The notes under the pieces: model-generated
Told to the model about the DNA's origin: nothing
The model's database searches: none
What the model saw: the letters and a program-made list of their open reading frames with translations, nothing else
Part shown: positions 25,692-35,424 of the stretch, piece after piece
How positions within the stretch are numbered: the stretch's first letter is position 1
How the letters are laid out: every line of letters begins with the position of its first letter
Made by a program: the position numbers and the translations under genes
Assembly: GCA_910578795.1 (NCBI GenBank)
Contig: CAJTSD010000025.1
Location: 1 to 50,839 of the forward strand
DNA from: an uncultured Lachnospiraceae bacterium
GTDB lineage: Bacteria; Bacillota; Clostridia; Lachnospirales; Lachnospiraceae
Direction of reading: 5' to 3'
Length of the DNA: 50,839 bases

Positions 25692-26810
25692 TTATCTCAA
25701 AATATCCTTTGGCACTTCCGCCGCCATGCGTTCATACGCTTTCAATGACGGGTGAAGATGGTCGCCGCTGTCATAGCCCTGTGCGAATGCCGCAGGATTT
25801 GCGTAGTCCCTGAGTGCCTTGTCAAAGTCAATGCAACCCTCCGCCTCATGTGTGGTACGAATCCATTCGTTAACCTCATTTCTCAAATCATTGCGAAACG
25901 GCTCATATGTCCGCCATCCGTAAATCGGGAGCAGCGTCCCCATGTATACCTTTAAGCCGTACTCATGCGCCCATTCAATGTACCGTTTTAAACCGTCAAT
26001 CAGCTCCTGTGCCGTCGGGAGATCGCTCCAAGGGCGAAATGGATTAACCTCCACACCCACCGGGTGGATAATGTCATTGATGCCATGTTGAATAATAATC
26101 GTGTCCGCACCGCTTACATGCGCCTCGTGGGGAAACCGGATTTCACCCTTTAAGCCGTAGGAATCATATGTAATGTTTTCATACTGGCGCAAAATCCTTG
26201 TACCGCTCGCTGCTCTTCTCACAATCGCAGTATGCTCTATTTTCTCGTGAAACAACCTTAAAGACAGGTAATCGGGCCACGCCTGTGACGTAATGCTGTC
26301 GCCATAGCAGATTACTGCCCTGTTTTCAGAAGATGTATACAATTCCACATTGCTTAGAAAATAAAACCAGTTTGTCTTTCTTGTCAAATCGGCAGGAAGC
26401 GCACCGCGCGCCGCATAGTCGCCCACGGTATACGTTCCTTTTGACAGCGGTCCTGTAATTAACACCGCCGAACGCATCTGCGTAAAATCACCCAAATAGA
26501 TGCTGATATTAAAATCCTCGCCGCGCGTTACCGCAAATGCTGTTTCGTCACTCACGCGCGATTCTCCTGCCGGAATGGTGACGCTGGCGCTTCCGTTTTC
26601 AAATGTCACGGGAACTTTGTTAACATACACCTTTGTGATTGTCACAGGATCCGTGCCGCAGAAATTGTCGAGTGTTATCTTTAATTTATCCGCATCAAAC
26701 ATCGGGCGAATCGGATAGCGCAGAGTAAGATCCTTTGCGTAGTTTTCCGGTTTTCTGTCCGCAATGGAAATTGCATTTCCCCATGTGGTTACGTACTTCT
26801 TCTCTTCCAC
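25692..26810 (-). CDS. SGNH/GDSL-type esterase
   Basis: 372 residues without a signal peptide, so cytoplasmic. The N-terminal 150 residues form a beta-rich domain. The catalytic domain has block I CYGDSIT (nucleophile Ser), the Gly block RAASGTR, the Asn block IIQHGINDI and the Asp-x-x-His block GDHLHPS near the end. The spacing fits SGNH hydrolases that deacetylate carbohydrates. It may remove acyl groups from sugars; no carbohydrate-degradation genes are next to it. ATG is preceded by GGAGG. Confidence 0.88.
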   Translation of the reverse strand: MEEKKYVTTWGNAISIADRKPENYAKDLTLRYPIRPMFDADKLKITLDNFCGTDPVTITKVYVNKVPVTFENGSASVTIPAGESRVSDETAFAVTRGEDFNISIYLGDFTQMRSAVLITGPLSKGTYTVGDYAARGALPADLTRKTNWFYFLSNVELYTSSENRAVICYGDSITSQAWPDYLSLRLFHEKIEHTAIVRRAASGTRILRQYENITYDSYGLKGEIRFPHEAHVSGADTIIIQHGINDIIHPVGVEVNPFRPWSDLPTAQELIDGLKRYIEWAHEYGLKVYMGTLLPIYGWRTYEPFRNDLRNEVNEWIRTTHEAEGCIDFDKALRDYANPAAFAQGYDSGDHLHPSLKAYERMAAEVPKDILR

Positions 26811-26883
26811 TGATGTACCTCCTATCGTGATGGCTCTTAAGAATACTTACATAAGTATACCACATATCATTCATTGGGGGAAC

Positions 26884-29800
26884 TTATTTTCTCTTTTTTA
26901 AGAAAGTACCTTTGATAAAAGACCTATTTAGCATGACAAGAGCCAACATAATTCCCAGCGCGGAAAGTACCGATACCGCAATGATTCCGCGTCCCATTGG
27001 CGTCTGCGCAGGTTTATTGACAAACTGAACGAGCTTGTCCGTCGTGACAAGAAAATCCGCCTTTGCCTGCTTCTCTCCCTGCAAAGTCTTCACTTCATTG
27101 CCAGCCGCATCTATAGCGCTATAGATAAGCGATAGCTCCTCCTTATGCTCCCCGATTGTAATGAACGCCGTATCTCCTTCCTTTTCAACCAGGTCAAAAT
27201 AGTTCCAGCTCTCAAGTACGTCACCCTCCTTATTGACAAGCATCAGCTGCGCCTTTTGAAGCTTGAAATTGTCCTCAACAACCGCACATACCTCCTGCGC
27301 CTCAACATCATAAATCTGATTACTCTCCACTCCGTCTATTACCACCCGCGGCACTGTATTGTCAACAGCAAAGCGAATTTCTTCACCGTTGTACTTTAAC
27401 AGATTATTTACCTCATTTCCTGCTTTATCCCTTGAATAGATACCTAGTTGATAAATGCCCTCACGCGCAAAATTTTCACGGTAAACTGTGTAAGTATAAA
27501 CATACCCTGTATCCTCATTTCCCGAAACATCCACACTGTACAACACTTCCCCACACGGTTTGTTCCCATTCTGGGGCAAAGGTCTGCTGCCGTTCTTTCC
27601 ATAAACAATGTCCGTATTATACGACAGATAGAGCGCAAATTCCTCAACCTTGTCCACATTCATCTCAACGATCTTAAAATCCTCTAAATCCGTGTAACGG
27701 TTGTAATAGTTCTCCCTCAGTTTTTTTATACTCGAAAGGTCATAAGCCGAGCCCTGCCTGTTCAGAGAAAAACGATATGTCAGCCCTTGGGTATTCCCTG
27801 CCTTATCGGCGGCGTTTACCGTGAGATAATAAATATCATCCGGTTTCCCGTCAAGACCGTTTAACGTATATGAAAAACCCTCTTCCGTAAGCGCTGCTGT
27901 TAAATCAGATCCGATATCCACCATCTTACCTCTTCCTGTCGTAAGTGCAATCGTAATCGTTTCCGGATTCAGATTCCTGTCACGCACTGATATATTGGGA
28001 ATAACGGTTTGGGCATTGGCAGAATTATTCTCTACGCCTACTATATCAATCAAAGGATTTGTCATATCAATCACAAATTCCAGCGGCATATCCGTCCTAT
28101 CCTCACTTGGTAATTCATTTCCAGCCAAATCCCTGTAATTGCAGGAAATTGCATATTCTCCTTCCGATAAAAAATTCACTTTTATGACATGAGTGTCATT
28201 TTTATGCTCCCACGAACCGATTTTACCTGACGGTTGGAGATTAATACGGAAATCCTCTGCGTTAAAATTATGCTCCGTCACAGTAATTATTACTGTCTGT
28301 GCCTTGTTAAAATATGGAATTTGCATATCCGCATTTTCAACGGCAATTTGAACTCTCGGCATTGTCATGTCAATCGTGAAGGGCTCTGCAGATGCTTTAT
28401 CCGCCTTATTATCCGCCAAATCCGTACATTCCACCGCGAGCGTGTAATCGCCGTCTTCCGAAAAATCAACAGACGCATAATGATTGTCTTTGTCACTTTG
28501 CCAATCTGATATCGGGGAAGAAAACTCTTTACCATTCCTTGTCACCATAATGTTAACCTTCGAAGCATCAAAATTAATTTCCTTAATGTTAATGACTGCC
28601 CTTCTGCCTGTATTATAATATCTGCCGTTTACCGCATTTTCATTGTCAAAGGTGATCTCAATTTCAGGCTTTGTCACATCAATTTTAAGCTCTTGCGTGT
28701 CAGTACTCCTATTTCCGGACCGGTCCGTCGCATTAACTGTGATGTATGCATGATTTCCCTCATTTGCCTTCGCATCAATTGTTTCTATTATGCTAAAATG
28801 TTCTGTTTCACGCATCCGCTTTTCGGATACCCGTTCTTCCATGCAGGAAAAAAGTTCCTGATCTGTAACGGTATCGCCGCCGTCCGTCCCCACGGAACTT
28901 GTCACAAGCCTGATTCCTGCGCAGTTTCCGTTCTCAGGCGCATCCTGAATACTGATTTTTACTTTGATGTCCTTATTAAAAAATCCATGTCTGTTTGCCC
29001 CTTTGGGGTCAACGATGAACCGCGGCGTCCCATCTCCTTTTGGAGCTTCATTATCAACCGCAATTCCGTTTGTCCAGCCTTCTGCCATATTGCCGGCGCC
29101 GTCAATTGCCCTGATATATAGCAGACATCTTATACCCGACTCAATGCAAAACTGTTCTGCGTCTTCTGCTGGCGTTATATCGTTCCATTCTCCTATCTTT
29201 TTTGCCTTTAAGAGCTTTATGCTTTCCATTCCGCTGATACCGTATTCTGCTGACGCCTCACCAGATACACTGTTTTGGTAAAAACGCTCATAGGTAAGCG
29301 CATCATCGTTTCGCATAACCAGTTCCTCATCGTTTAAAACAACCTTTAAAGAATCCGGCTCCTGACAGTCTATTTTGTATGTATGAATTTCTTCCTCAGA
29401 CTTATTTCCTGCCGCGTCCGTTATCCAATATTTCAGTGTATATATCCCGTCCTGATTTAAATTAACCTGCAGCTTTGAAAGATCATCGCAAACCGGTAAA
29501 AAACCGGCAAATTCCTCATCTACTTTTGATATCTCTGCACGAATCGCTGCCGTTTTATCCTTGGCAAGAATCGTTTCATTGTCTTTTTCATCCTTTACAC
29601 GCAGGTTATAATGAATGGTAATGGGAGCAGCATATTCTCCGGAAGTGACACCCGTGTCATATTCCGGATATGCAAAATCAATGACGGGTGTCCCCGACCG
29701 TTTGTTGTACCACTCCTTATAGCATTTTTCCAAATCCGCTCCAGTTTCTATAATCGGTTTTTTATCCGCCATTTTCTGCCATAAAAGAATGCGCTTTGCT

Positions 29801-32619
29801 TCGTTTTCAGTGCTTATCACACCTGTCCTTGAAACACCTCTAAAATAATAATATCCGTTTTTGTTGGTTGGACTTTTACTGTTTTCCCCTACCGAAAATG
29901 ATGCCGTCCCGTCTTCATTTATCATAATTTCCTGCCACGCTTCATCACTGATTGCCTCACCGCGAAGGACTGACGCAATGCTGCGGTATACATACTGCAC
30001 CTTATAAAGTCCTGCATAATCCCCCGCCGCCTTTTCCGACACAACAAATTTTAGTTCTTTATTGGTCCAATTCTCATCTTCCGCATCATATTTAGACCAT
30101 ACGTCATCATCCCCTTTTGACAGAGCCGAAGCATCCACCGCAGGCGGTGTATCATCCACAATAATTTTAATAAATGCACCGTTTTTGTTTTTTAAGCAGA
30201 CCGGTTCGCTTATATTTCCGGCCGCATCAATTGCACGCACCGCAATTGCCTGATAACAGCCGTTTTTCAATTCCAGCTTAAAGTTTATGCTGTTTTCAGC
30301 CTCATTGCCTTTTTGAAGCGTATCCCATTTTGCACCGCTCTTTGCGCACAAATCCGTGGTGTACTCAATTACCGCCACACCGCTTGTAGTATCCTGAAAT
30401 GACCCTGTCAACACAAAACGCTCCGCATAATACTGTTCTTCTTCCGTACTTGTTTCCGTGTAATAATCAGCAGACGGAATCAAACGTTCTATTTCGGGTG
30501 GTGTCACATCAATTCCCATTTTAAAGCTTCTTGTACCATTTTCCTTGTCTTTGGCGTTTCTTGTGTCCGCTTTGGTACGGTTATTTTCAGCCCAAAACAC
30601 ATATTCCATTATTTTTTTGTCGCCGTCTATCATAATCTGTTTTGATTTTTCAGCATCCAGCCCATCGTTTGCTTCGTCAAATACTGTCATGCCAATCTGA
30701 TCATAATATTCCAAACCCTTTTCTGATAAAGCAATCTTTGCGGATCCTCGAATCCAGCCCCCATGAGCGGCAAGGTACTCCTGCCATTCCTGAAACCCTG
30801 ATTTTCTCTCATTGCCGCAAAAGCGATGTACTTCTGCTTGATCACTGTTCTCGATGCGAATTACAAAATCCTCGTCATATAGCGGACTATTTTCGACCGT
30901 AATATCTATTTTTTGATTTTCGACCGTATACACACCATTTCCTTCGGATTGAACCGTAAGGGTTGTCGTCCCCACTCCGTTTATGCAGAAAGGAATTTTC
31001 CCGTCTTTTGCAGTATATTTCTGTGTATCATCCACCGATGCAACACCTTCATTCCCGGAGCTTACCTGATACACAATGTCCTCTGCTTCTACCGTCAATG
31101 CTGTATTTCCGCTCTCCAGGCTGTCTGCCTCATTTGATAAGGTTGTGTCTTCTATTTCTATGTTAAGATAGGGCATTCTTCCTTTATACTTTATACGGTA
31201 CTCATAAATACCATTATTTTCTGCCGACAAATGCAGAACTGCCTTTCTCCCAAGAAGCTCTATGCGTTTTACCGATTCTTGGACTTTATAGGGAAAATAT
31301 GCGTTTTTATTATCTGTATATTTCAGTTCAGCCGCTATGTCGTACTGTGTTCCTTTGGAAAATTTTTTGAAGCATTCCCTATTTACGGGAATATAAAAGA
31401 TATATGAATTGTTTTTCTCAGATTTTAAGTTTTTAGAATTAATTTCATATGATATGTCTGCGTCTTCTGATACAAGCCTGAAGCAAATTCCCAAATTCCG
31501 GTCTGTTTGGAGCAATTCCTGCGTGATATCATCCCCCTGCTTTCGTATTGTAATCTTTACTGCAAGCGTATCATACATATATATGGCAGGCACACTCGTT
31601 TCTGTTTTCAGGTCAAGTTCCATCGGATTCACCTTTACTGTCAGCGTTTTTGCATCAGATGCACTCATAAACGGATTTTCCTTCAGCCTGACCGTCACAA
31701 CTGTTGTTCCCATACCAATATCATTGATTCCAACTGCTTTTATATGATATCTTCCATCGCATTTTTCCATCTCGAGGATTTTATTCTTTTCCCCGCTTTC
31801 CTCCCATACCTCATACTCTGTCCGATACTCATATTCCTTAACGGTTCCCACATAATCCTCCATATTGAAGGTATCGCCATAGCAAATCAAAACCTCCTCT
31901 TTTTTGAGCATCACTTCCTGTTTTTCTTTCTCAATGGAAAAACCGTGACAAAATAATTCCACCATTCCCTCGTTCTTTCGTTTCCCCATAATCCTTATAC
32001 CGTAATTGCCAAAATGACCATATTGCATTTCTATTTTATTGGTTGAAGCTTCTTCTTTCTTTTCGGGAATTTCAAGCGAACCCTCTTTTAGAATAATTTC
32101 CTCGGTGTCCGTTTTTTCATAGATGAAATAAGAAATGGTTTCATAGATGTTTGGATTGATATTCGGTCTTCCTAACTCCGTTAAAATTTTTTCAGCCCGT
32201 GTAATCTGAATCGTATGTGTCGCTCTCTTACTGTAATTGCCATCCTGATAATCAAATCCGTTCTGAACATTGTCCTCAATATCAATTAACAGTTCCTCAT
32301 TTTCTGATGGCTCTATTTCTTCTTTTGGTCCGTTTTTTTCATCAAGCCTTGAATCATCCGTACCATCTTGCGTTTCTGCTGCTGCCAAAGTCCCCTCCGT
32401 ACCTGTTTCTGGCTCCTGCGTTTCCTGCACCGTTCCTTCTTCCGTTTCCGGTTCGAACTCACATTCTTGTTCCGTTACAAATTCCTCACCCGGTTCCAAT
32501 TCGGCTTCCGGTTCCAAATAAGCGGTTTTTTTCCCCGCCTGCACGCGATTCAATGGAAATAAAAACACCAAACCAATTAATGCAAGCGCCATGGCAAAAA
32601 ATATTTTACGTTTTTTCAT
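26884..32619 (-). CDS. Giant surface-anchored Ig-like-repeat protein, 1,911 aa
   Basis: Signal peptide at residues 1-28 (MKKRKIFFAMALALIGLVFLF). Residues about 30-115 are Glu/Thr-rich low complexity. The bulk is a chain of beta-sandwich repeats with recurring IDxTxP linkers (DVTPPEIE, DDTPPAVD, DVTKPEIE, DMTMPRV, DMTNPLID, DNTVPRV) and repeated motifs such as DAAGNxS and ExNFxA, typical of bacterial Ig-like folds. The end has a hydrophobic helix (IIAVSVLSALGIMLALVML) followed by KGTFLKKRK, without an LPXTG sortase motif, so it stays in the membrane with the repeats outside. Role unknown; adhesion or cell-wall stalk is plausible. Confidence 0.9.
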   Translation of the reverse strand: MKKRKIFFAMALALIGLVFLFPLNRVQAGKKTAYLEPEAELEPGEEFVTEQECEFEPETEEGTVQETQEPETGTEGTLAAAETQDGTDDSRLDEKNGPKEEIEPSENEELLIDIEDNVQNGFDYQDGNYSKRATHTIQITRAEKILTELGRPNINPNIYETISYFIYEKTDTEEIILKEGSLEIPEKKEEASTNKIEMQYGHFGNYGIRIMGKRKNEGMVELFCHGFSIEKEKQEVMLKKEEVLICYGDTFNMEDYVGTVKEYEYRTEYEVWEESGEKNKILEMEKCDGRYHIKAVGINDIGMGTTVVTVRLKENPFMSASDAKTLTVKVNPMELDLKTETSVPAIYMYDTLAVKITIRKQGDDITQELLQTDRNLGICFRLVSEDADISYEINSKNLKSEKNNSYIFYIPVNRECFKKFSKGTQYDIAAELKYTDNKNAYFPYKVQESVKRIELLGRKAVLHLSAENNGIYEYRIKYKGRMPYLNIEIEDTTLSNEADSLESGNTALTVEAEDIVYQVSSGNEGVASVDDTQKYTAKDGKIPFCINGVGTTTLTVQSEGNGVYTVENQKIDITVENSPLYDEDFVIRIENSDQAEVHRFCGNERKSGFQEWQEYLAAHGGWIRGSAKIALSEKGLEYYDQIGMTVFDEANDGLDAEKSKQIMIDGDKKIMEYVFWAENNRTKADTRNAKDKENGTRSFKMGIDVTPPEIERLIPSADYYTETSTEEEQYYAERFVLTGSFQDTTSGVAVIEYTTDLCAKSGAKWDTLQKGNEAENSINFKLELKNGCYQAIAVRAIDAAGNISEPVCLKNKNGAFIKIIVDDTPPAVDASALSKGDDDVWSKYDAEDENWTNKELKFVVSEKAAGDYAGLYKVQYVYRSIASVLRGEAISDEAWQEIMINEDGTASFSVGENSKSPTNKNGYYYFRGVSRTGVISTENEAKRILLWQKMADKKPIIETGADLEKCYKEWYNKRSGTPVIDFAYPEYDTGVTSGEYAAPITIHYNLRVKDEKDNETILAKDKTAAIRAEISKVDEEFAGFLPVCDDLSKLQVNLNQDGIYTLKYWITDAAGNKSEEEIHTYKIDCQEPDSLKVVLNDEELVMRNDDALTYERFYQNSVSGEASAEYGISGMESIKLLKAKKIGEWNDITPAEDAEQFCIESGIRCLLYIRAIDGAGNMAEGWTNGIAVDNEAPKGDGTPRFIVDPKGANRHGFFNKDIKVKISIQDAPENGNCAGIRLVTSSVGTDGGDTVTDQELFSCMEERVSEKRMRETEHFSIIETIDAKANEGNHAYITVNATDRSGNRSTDTQELKIDVTKPEIEITFDNENAVNGRYYNTGRRAVINIKEINFDASKVNIMVTRNGKEFSSPISDWQSDKDNHYASVDFSEDGDYTLAVECTDLADNKADKASAEPFTIDMTMPRVQIAVENADMQIPYFNKAQTVIITVTEHNFNAEDFRINLQPSGKIGSWEHKNDTHVIKVNFLSEGEYAISCNYRDLAGNELPSEDRTDMPLEFVIDMTNPLIDIVGVENNSANAQTVIPNISVRDRNLNPETITIALTTGRGKMVDIGSDLTAALTEEGFSYTLNGLDGKPDDIYYLTVNAADKAGNTQGLTYRFSLNRQGSAYDLSSIKKLRENYYNRYTDLEDFKIVEMNVDKVEEFALYLSYNTDIVYGKNGSRPLPQNGNKPCGEVLYSVDVSGNEDTGYVYTYTVYRENFAREGIYQLGIYSRDKAGNEVNNLLKYNGEEIRFAVDNTVPRVVIDGVESNQIYDVEAQEVCAVVEDNFKLQKAQLMLVNKEGDVLESWNYFDLVEKEGDTAFITIGEHKEELSLIYSAIDAAGNEVKTLQGEKQAKADFLVTTDKLVQFVNKPAQTPMGRGIIAVSVLSALGIMLALVMLNRSFIKGTFLKKRK

Positions 32620-32672
32620 AGCTTCTGTACCTCTTTTCCTTATTTCGCCATCTGTTTGGACAGCCGCTACTT

Positions 32673-32701
32673 AACATAACGTAAACAAACATTATTTGCA
32701 A
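32673..32701 (-). promoter_or_regulatory. Probable promoter of the giant surface protein
   Basis: Minus-strand TTGCAA (32701-32696) and TATGTT (32678-32673) are 17 bases apart, about 55 bp before the ATG at 32619. AGAGG lies before the start codon. Confidence 0.45.
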
Positions 32702-32718
32702 TAGTACTTTCGTACTAT
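32701..32718. other. Short perfect hairpin between murI and the giant gene
   Basis: ATAGTAC-TTTC-GTACTAT followed by five T on the plus strand. No plus-strand gene needs it, so it is not a convincing terminator for the minus-strand genes; it overlaps the promoter candidate. Confidence 0.35.
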
Positions 32719-32740
32719 TTTTCAGAAACACAACGCTCCA

Positions 32741-33520
32741 TTACAGTTTCCGCATCTTCTCCAGTCTTTCATGCAACTGCCTGATATATGCAAGCTCCTG
32801 CTCTCCTTTCAGCTCGCGCCCGGACGAAAAATATCTGACTTTTCCGATAGAATTTTCAAGCTGCTTATTAGATTCCAACACATGGATAAGCTGCCGTACC
32901 GTCCCTTCGCTGCCGTCTATCATGTGTACATTCTCCGGCAGGATTTTTCGAAGGGTATCCTTAAAATAATTAAAGTGTGTACAACCCAAAACCAATTCGG
33001 CATAGTCTTCAAGTGCATAGGGCAAAAACGCAGTTCTCAAATACTGCTCTACCTCATCTGAAACAAACTCTCCGCGCTCTGCAAATTCCACAAGTCTTGG
33101 GAGCGCCAATAAATCCACTAAATGGGTATCATCAACACGCCTTACCAGATTTTGGAGCTTTTCTTCCCTGACAGTCAGAGGCGTTGCCGCCACAATCACG
33201 CGTCTCCCGTGGCTTTCCTTTATTGCCGGTTTGACCGCGGGTTCTATTCCGATAATTGGCATCAAATATTTCTGACGCATAATCTCTGCCGCTGCTGCCG
33301 TGGCTGTATTGCAGGCAATTACCACCGCTTTACAGTCGTGTTCTGTCATAAATTGCATAACACGATCCACAAGCACAATAACCTGTTCTCTCGATTTTGT
33401 ACCATAGGGAGCATTATCCGTATCTGCATAAAATATGTAGCTTTCATTCGGGAGCATCACAAGCGCCTGATGAAGCAGTGTCATTCCCCCTATCCCGGAA
33501 TCAAATATACCGATGTTCAT
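32741..33520 (-). CDS. murI: Glutamate racemase
   Basis: Cofactor-independent racemase that makes D-glutamate for peptidoglycan in the cytoplasm. The two catalytic cysteines are in ACNTATA (about residue 70) and GCTHF (about 180). The N-terminus GIFDSGIGGMTLL is the family start, and residues ADTDNAPYG match the substrate loop. Length 259 is normal. It is followed by the giant surface gene and preceded by the terminator of the tRNA-Gly cluster, so it probably has its own promoter in 33530-33600. Confidence 0.96.
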   Translation of the reverse strand: MNIGIFDSGIGGMTLLHQALVMLPNESYIFYADTDNAPYGTKSREQVIVLVDRVMQFMTEHDCKAVVIACNTATAAAAEIMRQKYLMPIIGIEPAVKPAIKESHGRRVIVAATPLTVREEKLQNLVRRVDDTHLVDLLALPRLVEFAERGEFVSDEVEQYLRTAFLPYALEDYAELVLGCTHFNYFKDTLRKILPENVHMIDGSEGTVRQLIHVLESNKQLENSIGKVRYFSSGRELKGEQELAYIRQLHERLEKMRKL

Positions 33521-33636
33521 TCTCCTATCCCTTCACTCTTTTGGATACAAAATAGTATCTGCCCCTTGCAGGCAAAACAGTATACAGTTGAGTAGGGGAA
33601 CGTCCTTTTCACCCACTCGCCCGTGTGCATAAAAGA

Positions 33637-33661
33637 AAAAGCCTAGAAACTCTAGGCTTTT
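33637..33661 (-). terminator. Terminator of the tRNA-Gly cluster
   Basis: An 11-bp perfect stem (AAAAGCCTAGA / TCTAGGCTTTT) with a three-base loop. On the minus strand it ends in TTTTTCTTTT and lies five bases past the last tRNA. Confidence 0.9.
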
Positions 33662-33665
33662 ATAG

Positions 33666-33738
33666 AGCGATAGACGGGGCTCGAACCCGCGGTCTCGACC
33701 TTGGCAAGGTCGCGCGTTACCAACTACGCCACTATCGC
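33666..33738 (-). tRNA. tRNA-Gly(GCC)
   Basis: 73 nt. The acceptor stem GCGATAG/CTATCGC is perfect, the discriminator is T, and the T-loop TTCGAGC is standard. The anticodon loop TTGCCAA gives anticodon GCC, read for GGC/GGT codons. It is the last of three glycine tRNAs in the transcript. Confidence 0.96.
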
Positions 33739-33830
33739 ATTTATTATCTGTATCAGACCTTTATTATATTACACGACTTCATAATTTTTGTCAACTGTTT
33801 TTCTAAAAAAGGCATGTAAAAATATATAAA

Positions 33831-33901
33831 AGCAGGATACGGGAGTCGAACCCGCCTCTTCAGCTTGGGAAGCTAACATACTACCGATGTACTAATCCTG
33901 C
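33831..33901 (-). tRNA. tRNA-Gly(CCC)
   Basis: 71 nt. The acceptor stem is GCAGGAT/ATCCTGC, the anticodon loop TTCCCAA gives CCC for GGG codons, and the T-loop is TTCGACT. CCA is not encoded. Confidence 0.95.
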
Positions 33902-33936
33902 ACAAATAGAAAGATAATTCTCTCACGAACTCAAAA

Positions 33937-34007
33937 AGCAGGTGATGGGAATCGAACCCACGTATCCAGCTTGGAAGGCTGGTGTTCTACCATTGAACTA
34001 CACCTGC
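33937..34007 (-). tRNA. tRNA-Gly(TCC)
   Basis: 71 nt. The acceptor stem is GCAGGTG/CACCTGC, the anticodon loop CTTCCAA gives TCC for GGA/GGG codons, and the T-loop is TTCGATT. It is the promoter-proximal member of the cluster. Confidence 0.96.
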
Positions 34008-34053
34008 GCAGCATATTGTATCTTATCTGCAAAACAGCTTACGAACAAAATTA

Positions 34054-34082
34054 ATATTATCACAGGGATTTTCAAAAGTCAA
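34054..34082 (-). promoter_or_regulatory. Promoter of the tRNA-Gly cluster
   Basis: Minus-strand TTGACT (34082-34077) and TAATAT (34059-34054) are separated by 17 bases, and the first tRNA begins 47 bp downstream. This is a near-consensus sigma-A site. Confidence 0.75.
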
Positions 34083-34117
34083 TCCTCTGAATCAAATTTC
34101 TTTTCAAAAGCGTAAAC

Positions 34118-34142
34118 GGCTGCCATAACTTGTACGGCAGCC
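34118..34142. terminator. Terminator-like hairpin after the small membrane protein gene
   Basis: GGCTGCC / GGCAGCC forms a 7-bp GC-rich stem with an 11-base loop, flanked by AAAAGAG and T-rich sequence. It lies between the small membrane protein gene and the promoter of the tRNA cluster. Confidence 0.6.
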
Positions 34143-34167
34143 TCTTTTATCACACATTTAATTATGA

Positions 34168-34446
34168 TTAAATCTCATCCGCAATCGGTGCCGTTGACAC
34201 AACAGACGCAACTACAGTAACCACTACCGCAATAATGATAATCAGCATGCCTCCCAAGAGAAGGAACACCGCACCACTGCCATCATCTGCACTCTCACTT
34301 AATGGCACTTCCTCTTCTGCAACCATTACCGTTCCCTGTGCCTCCTGCGCCTGCACTGTTGATGCCCCAAAAGAAAATGCCGAGATCATCATTCCCATTA
34401 TCATTGCATATAAAAACCTCAGTACCGTAACCTTTTCCGCTTTCAT
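34168..34446 (-). CDS. Small membrane protein with signal-peptide-like N-terminus
   Basis: 92 residues. A basic start and hydrophobic stretch (residues 10-30, LRFLYAMIMGMMISAFSFGA) end at VQA, a likely signal peptidase site. A short acidic linker (EEEVPLSESADDGS) follows, then a C-terminal membrane helix (about 60-86, very rich in Val/Ile). GGGGGATTTAT precedes ATG. No family is recognised. Its mature form would be a single-span protein with a short outer domain. It is monocistronic with its own terminator. Confidence 0.72.
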   Translation of the reverse strand: MKAEKVTVLRFLYAMIMGMMISAFSFGASTVQAQEAQGTVMVAEEEVPLSESADDGSGAVFLLLGGMLIIIIAVVVTVVASVVSTAPIADEI

Positions 34447-34577
34447 ATAAATCCCCCATTCTTACTTTATCCGCAAACCTGTAGCTCATTACAGGCTCAC
34501 CCTGAATATCATTTTACCATATTAAGGAAAAAAAGTGAACAGCAACGAGCAAAAATCTGCTAAAACGAAACAGCAGC

Positions 34578-35390
34578 CTATAAACGTACTGTTTCTCCGC
34601 CCTTAACCTCTATAATCTGATCATCCTCGACAGCAAGCCACAGGCTCTGTGCACACGGATTATAGGCAAAGGAATTATCTGCCGCAAACTGCGCCATTTT
34701 TACAACATCCATGTAATCCACAATTTCTATGTTTGTAGCATACCAAATATCATCGCGTTTCCCTACAAGCTCACAGAATTCTTCTATCACATTCCAGTTA
34801 TCATTATTTGTAAATTCATAGCTGTGGCCCCATACATACATTAAGCGCAAGTATTGCTTTTTTTTATCTTCCACAAACTGGCGTCCCAGCTCCATAAGCT
34901 TATAATTATGATGACAGGTTGCCTTCCACCGCAAAAAGTCCTCTGGGATATCAAAATTCTCGCTATTGCCAACGACTCTTCCATATCGAATTCCAAGCTG
35001 TGGGAGCATGTCACAAATCTCCTTTGAAAACGAACCATTGGGATATGCAAGTCCGCGAACCGGATATCCCATAAGCTGTTCAAGCTTTATCCTGTCGTCG
35101 ATGACTTCCCGCGCCACGCTTGTTAACGGACACCTTGCAATTGTGGGATGCGATACGGTATGACATGCAACTTCATGTCCTTTATACAGGTCAGGATACT
35201 CAGCCTGCGGTATTCGTACCGGGTCGCCTTCCAAACCACTGTTTAGGTTAAACGTTCCCTTGATCCCATGTTTATTGAAAAGCGCTACCAGTCTCCTGTC
35301 CTCATGCTTTCCATCATCGTAGCTCATTGTAAGCGCTTTGTGCTTCCCTCCGGGAAAGCAGGCGTATACCTTCTTAATATATGTCCTCAT
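34578..35390 (-). CDS. Polysaccharide deacetylase family protein (CE4-like)
   Basis: 270 residues, no signal peptide. The NodB-type motifs are seen: SYDDG (motif 1, usually TFDDG), ACHTVSHP (motif 2, metal His pair), and GLAYPNGSF (motif 3, usually R.P.G). CE4 enzymes use a metal to remove N- or O-acetyl groups from glycans. Without a signal it may act inside the cell or on a small substrate. AAGGAG precedes ATG. Not linked to other glycan genes here. Confidence 0.88.
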   Translation of the reverse strand: MRTYIKKVYACFPGGKHKALTMSYDDGKHEDRRLVALFNKHGIKGTFNLNSGLEGDPVRIPQAEYPDLYKGHEVACHTVSHPTIARCPLTSVAREVIDDRIKLEQLMGYPVRGLAYPNGSFSKEICDMLPQLGIRYGRVVGNSENFDIPEDFLRWKATCHHNYKLMELGRQFVEDKKKQYLRLMYVWGHSYEFTNNDNWNVIEEFCELVGKRDDIWYATNIEIVDYMDVVKMAQFAADNSFAYNPCAQSLWLAVEDDQIIEVKGGETVRL

Positions 35391-35424
35391 TTTCTTATTA
35401 CTCCTTATCTGTGATAAAATTTTA

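Noticed and set aside
32701..32723. Terminator for the murI gene
   Set aside because: The T-run follows the hairpin on the plus strand, but murI and the giant gene are on the minus strand.
33625..33819. Plus-strand 64-codon frame over the tRNA-Gly(GCC) gene
   Set aside because: It lies across a tRNA and a terminator on the other strand and has no ribosome binding site.
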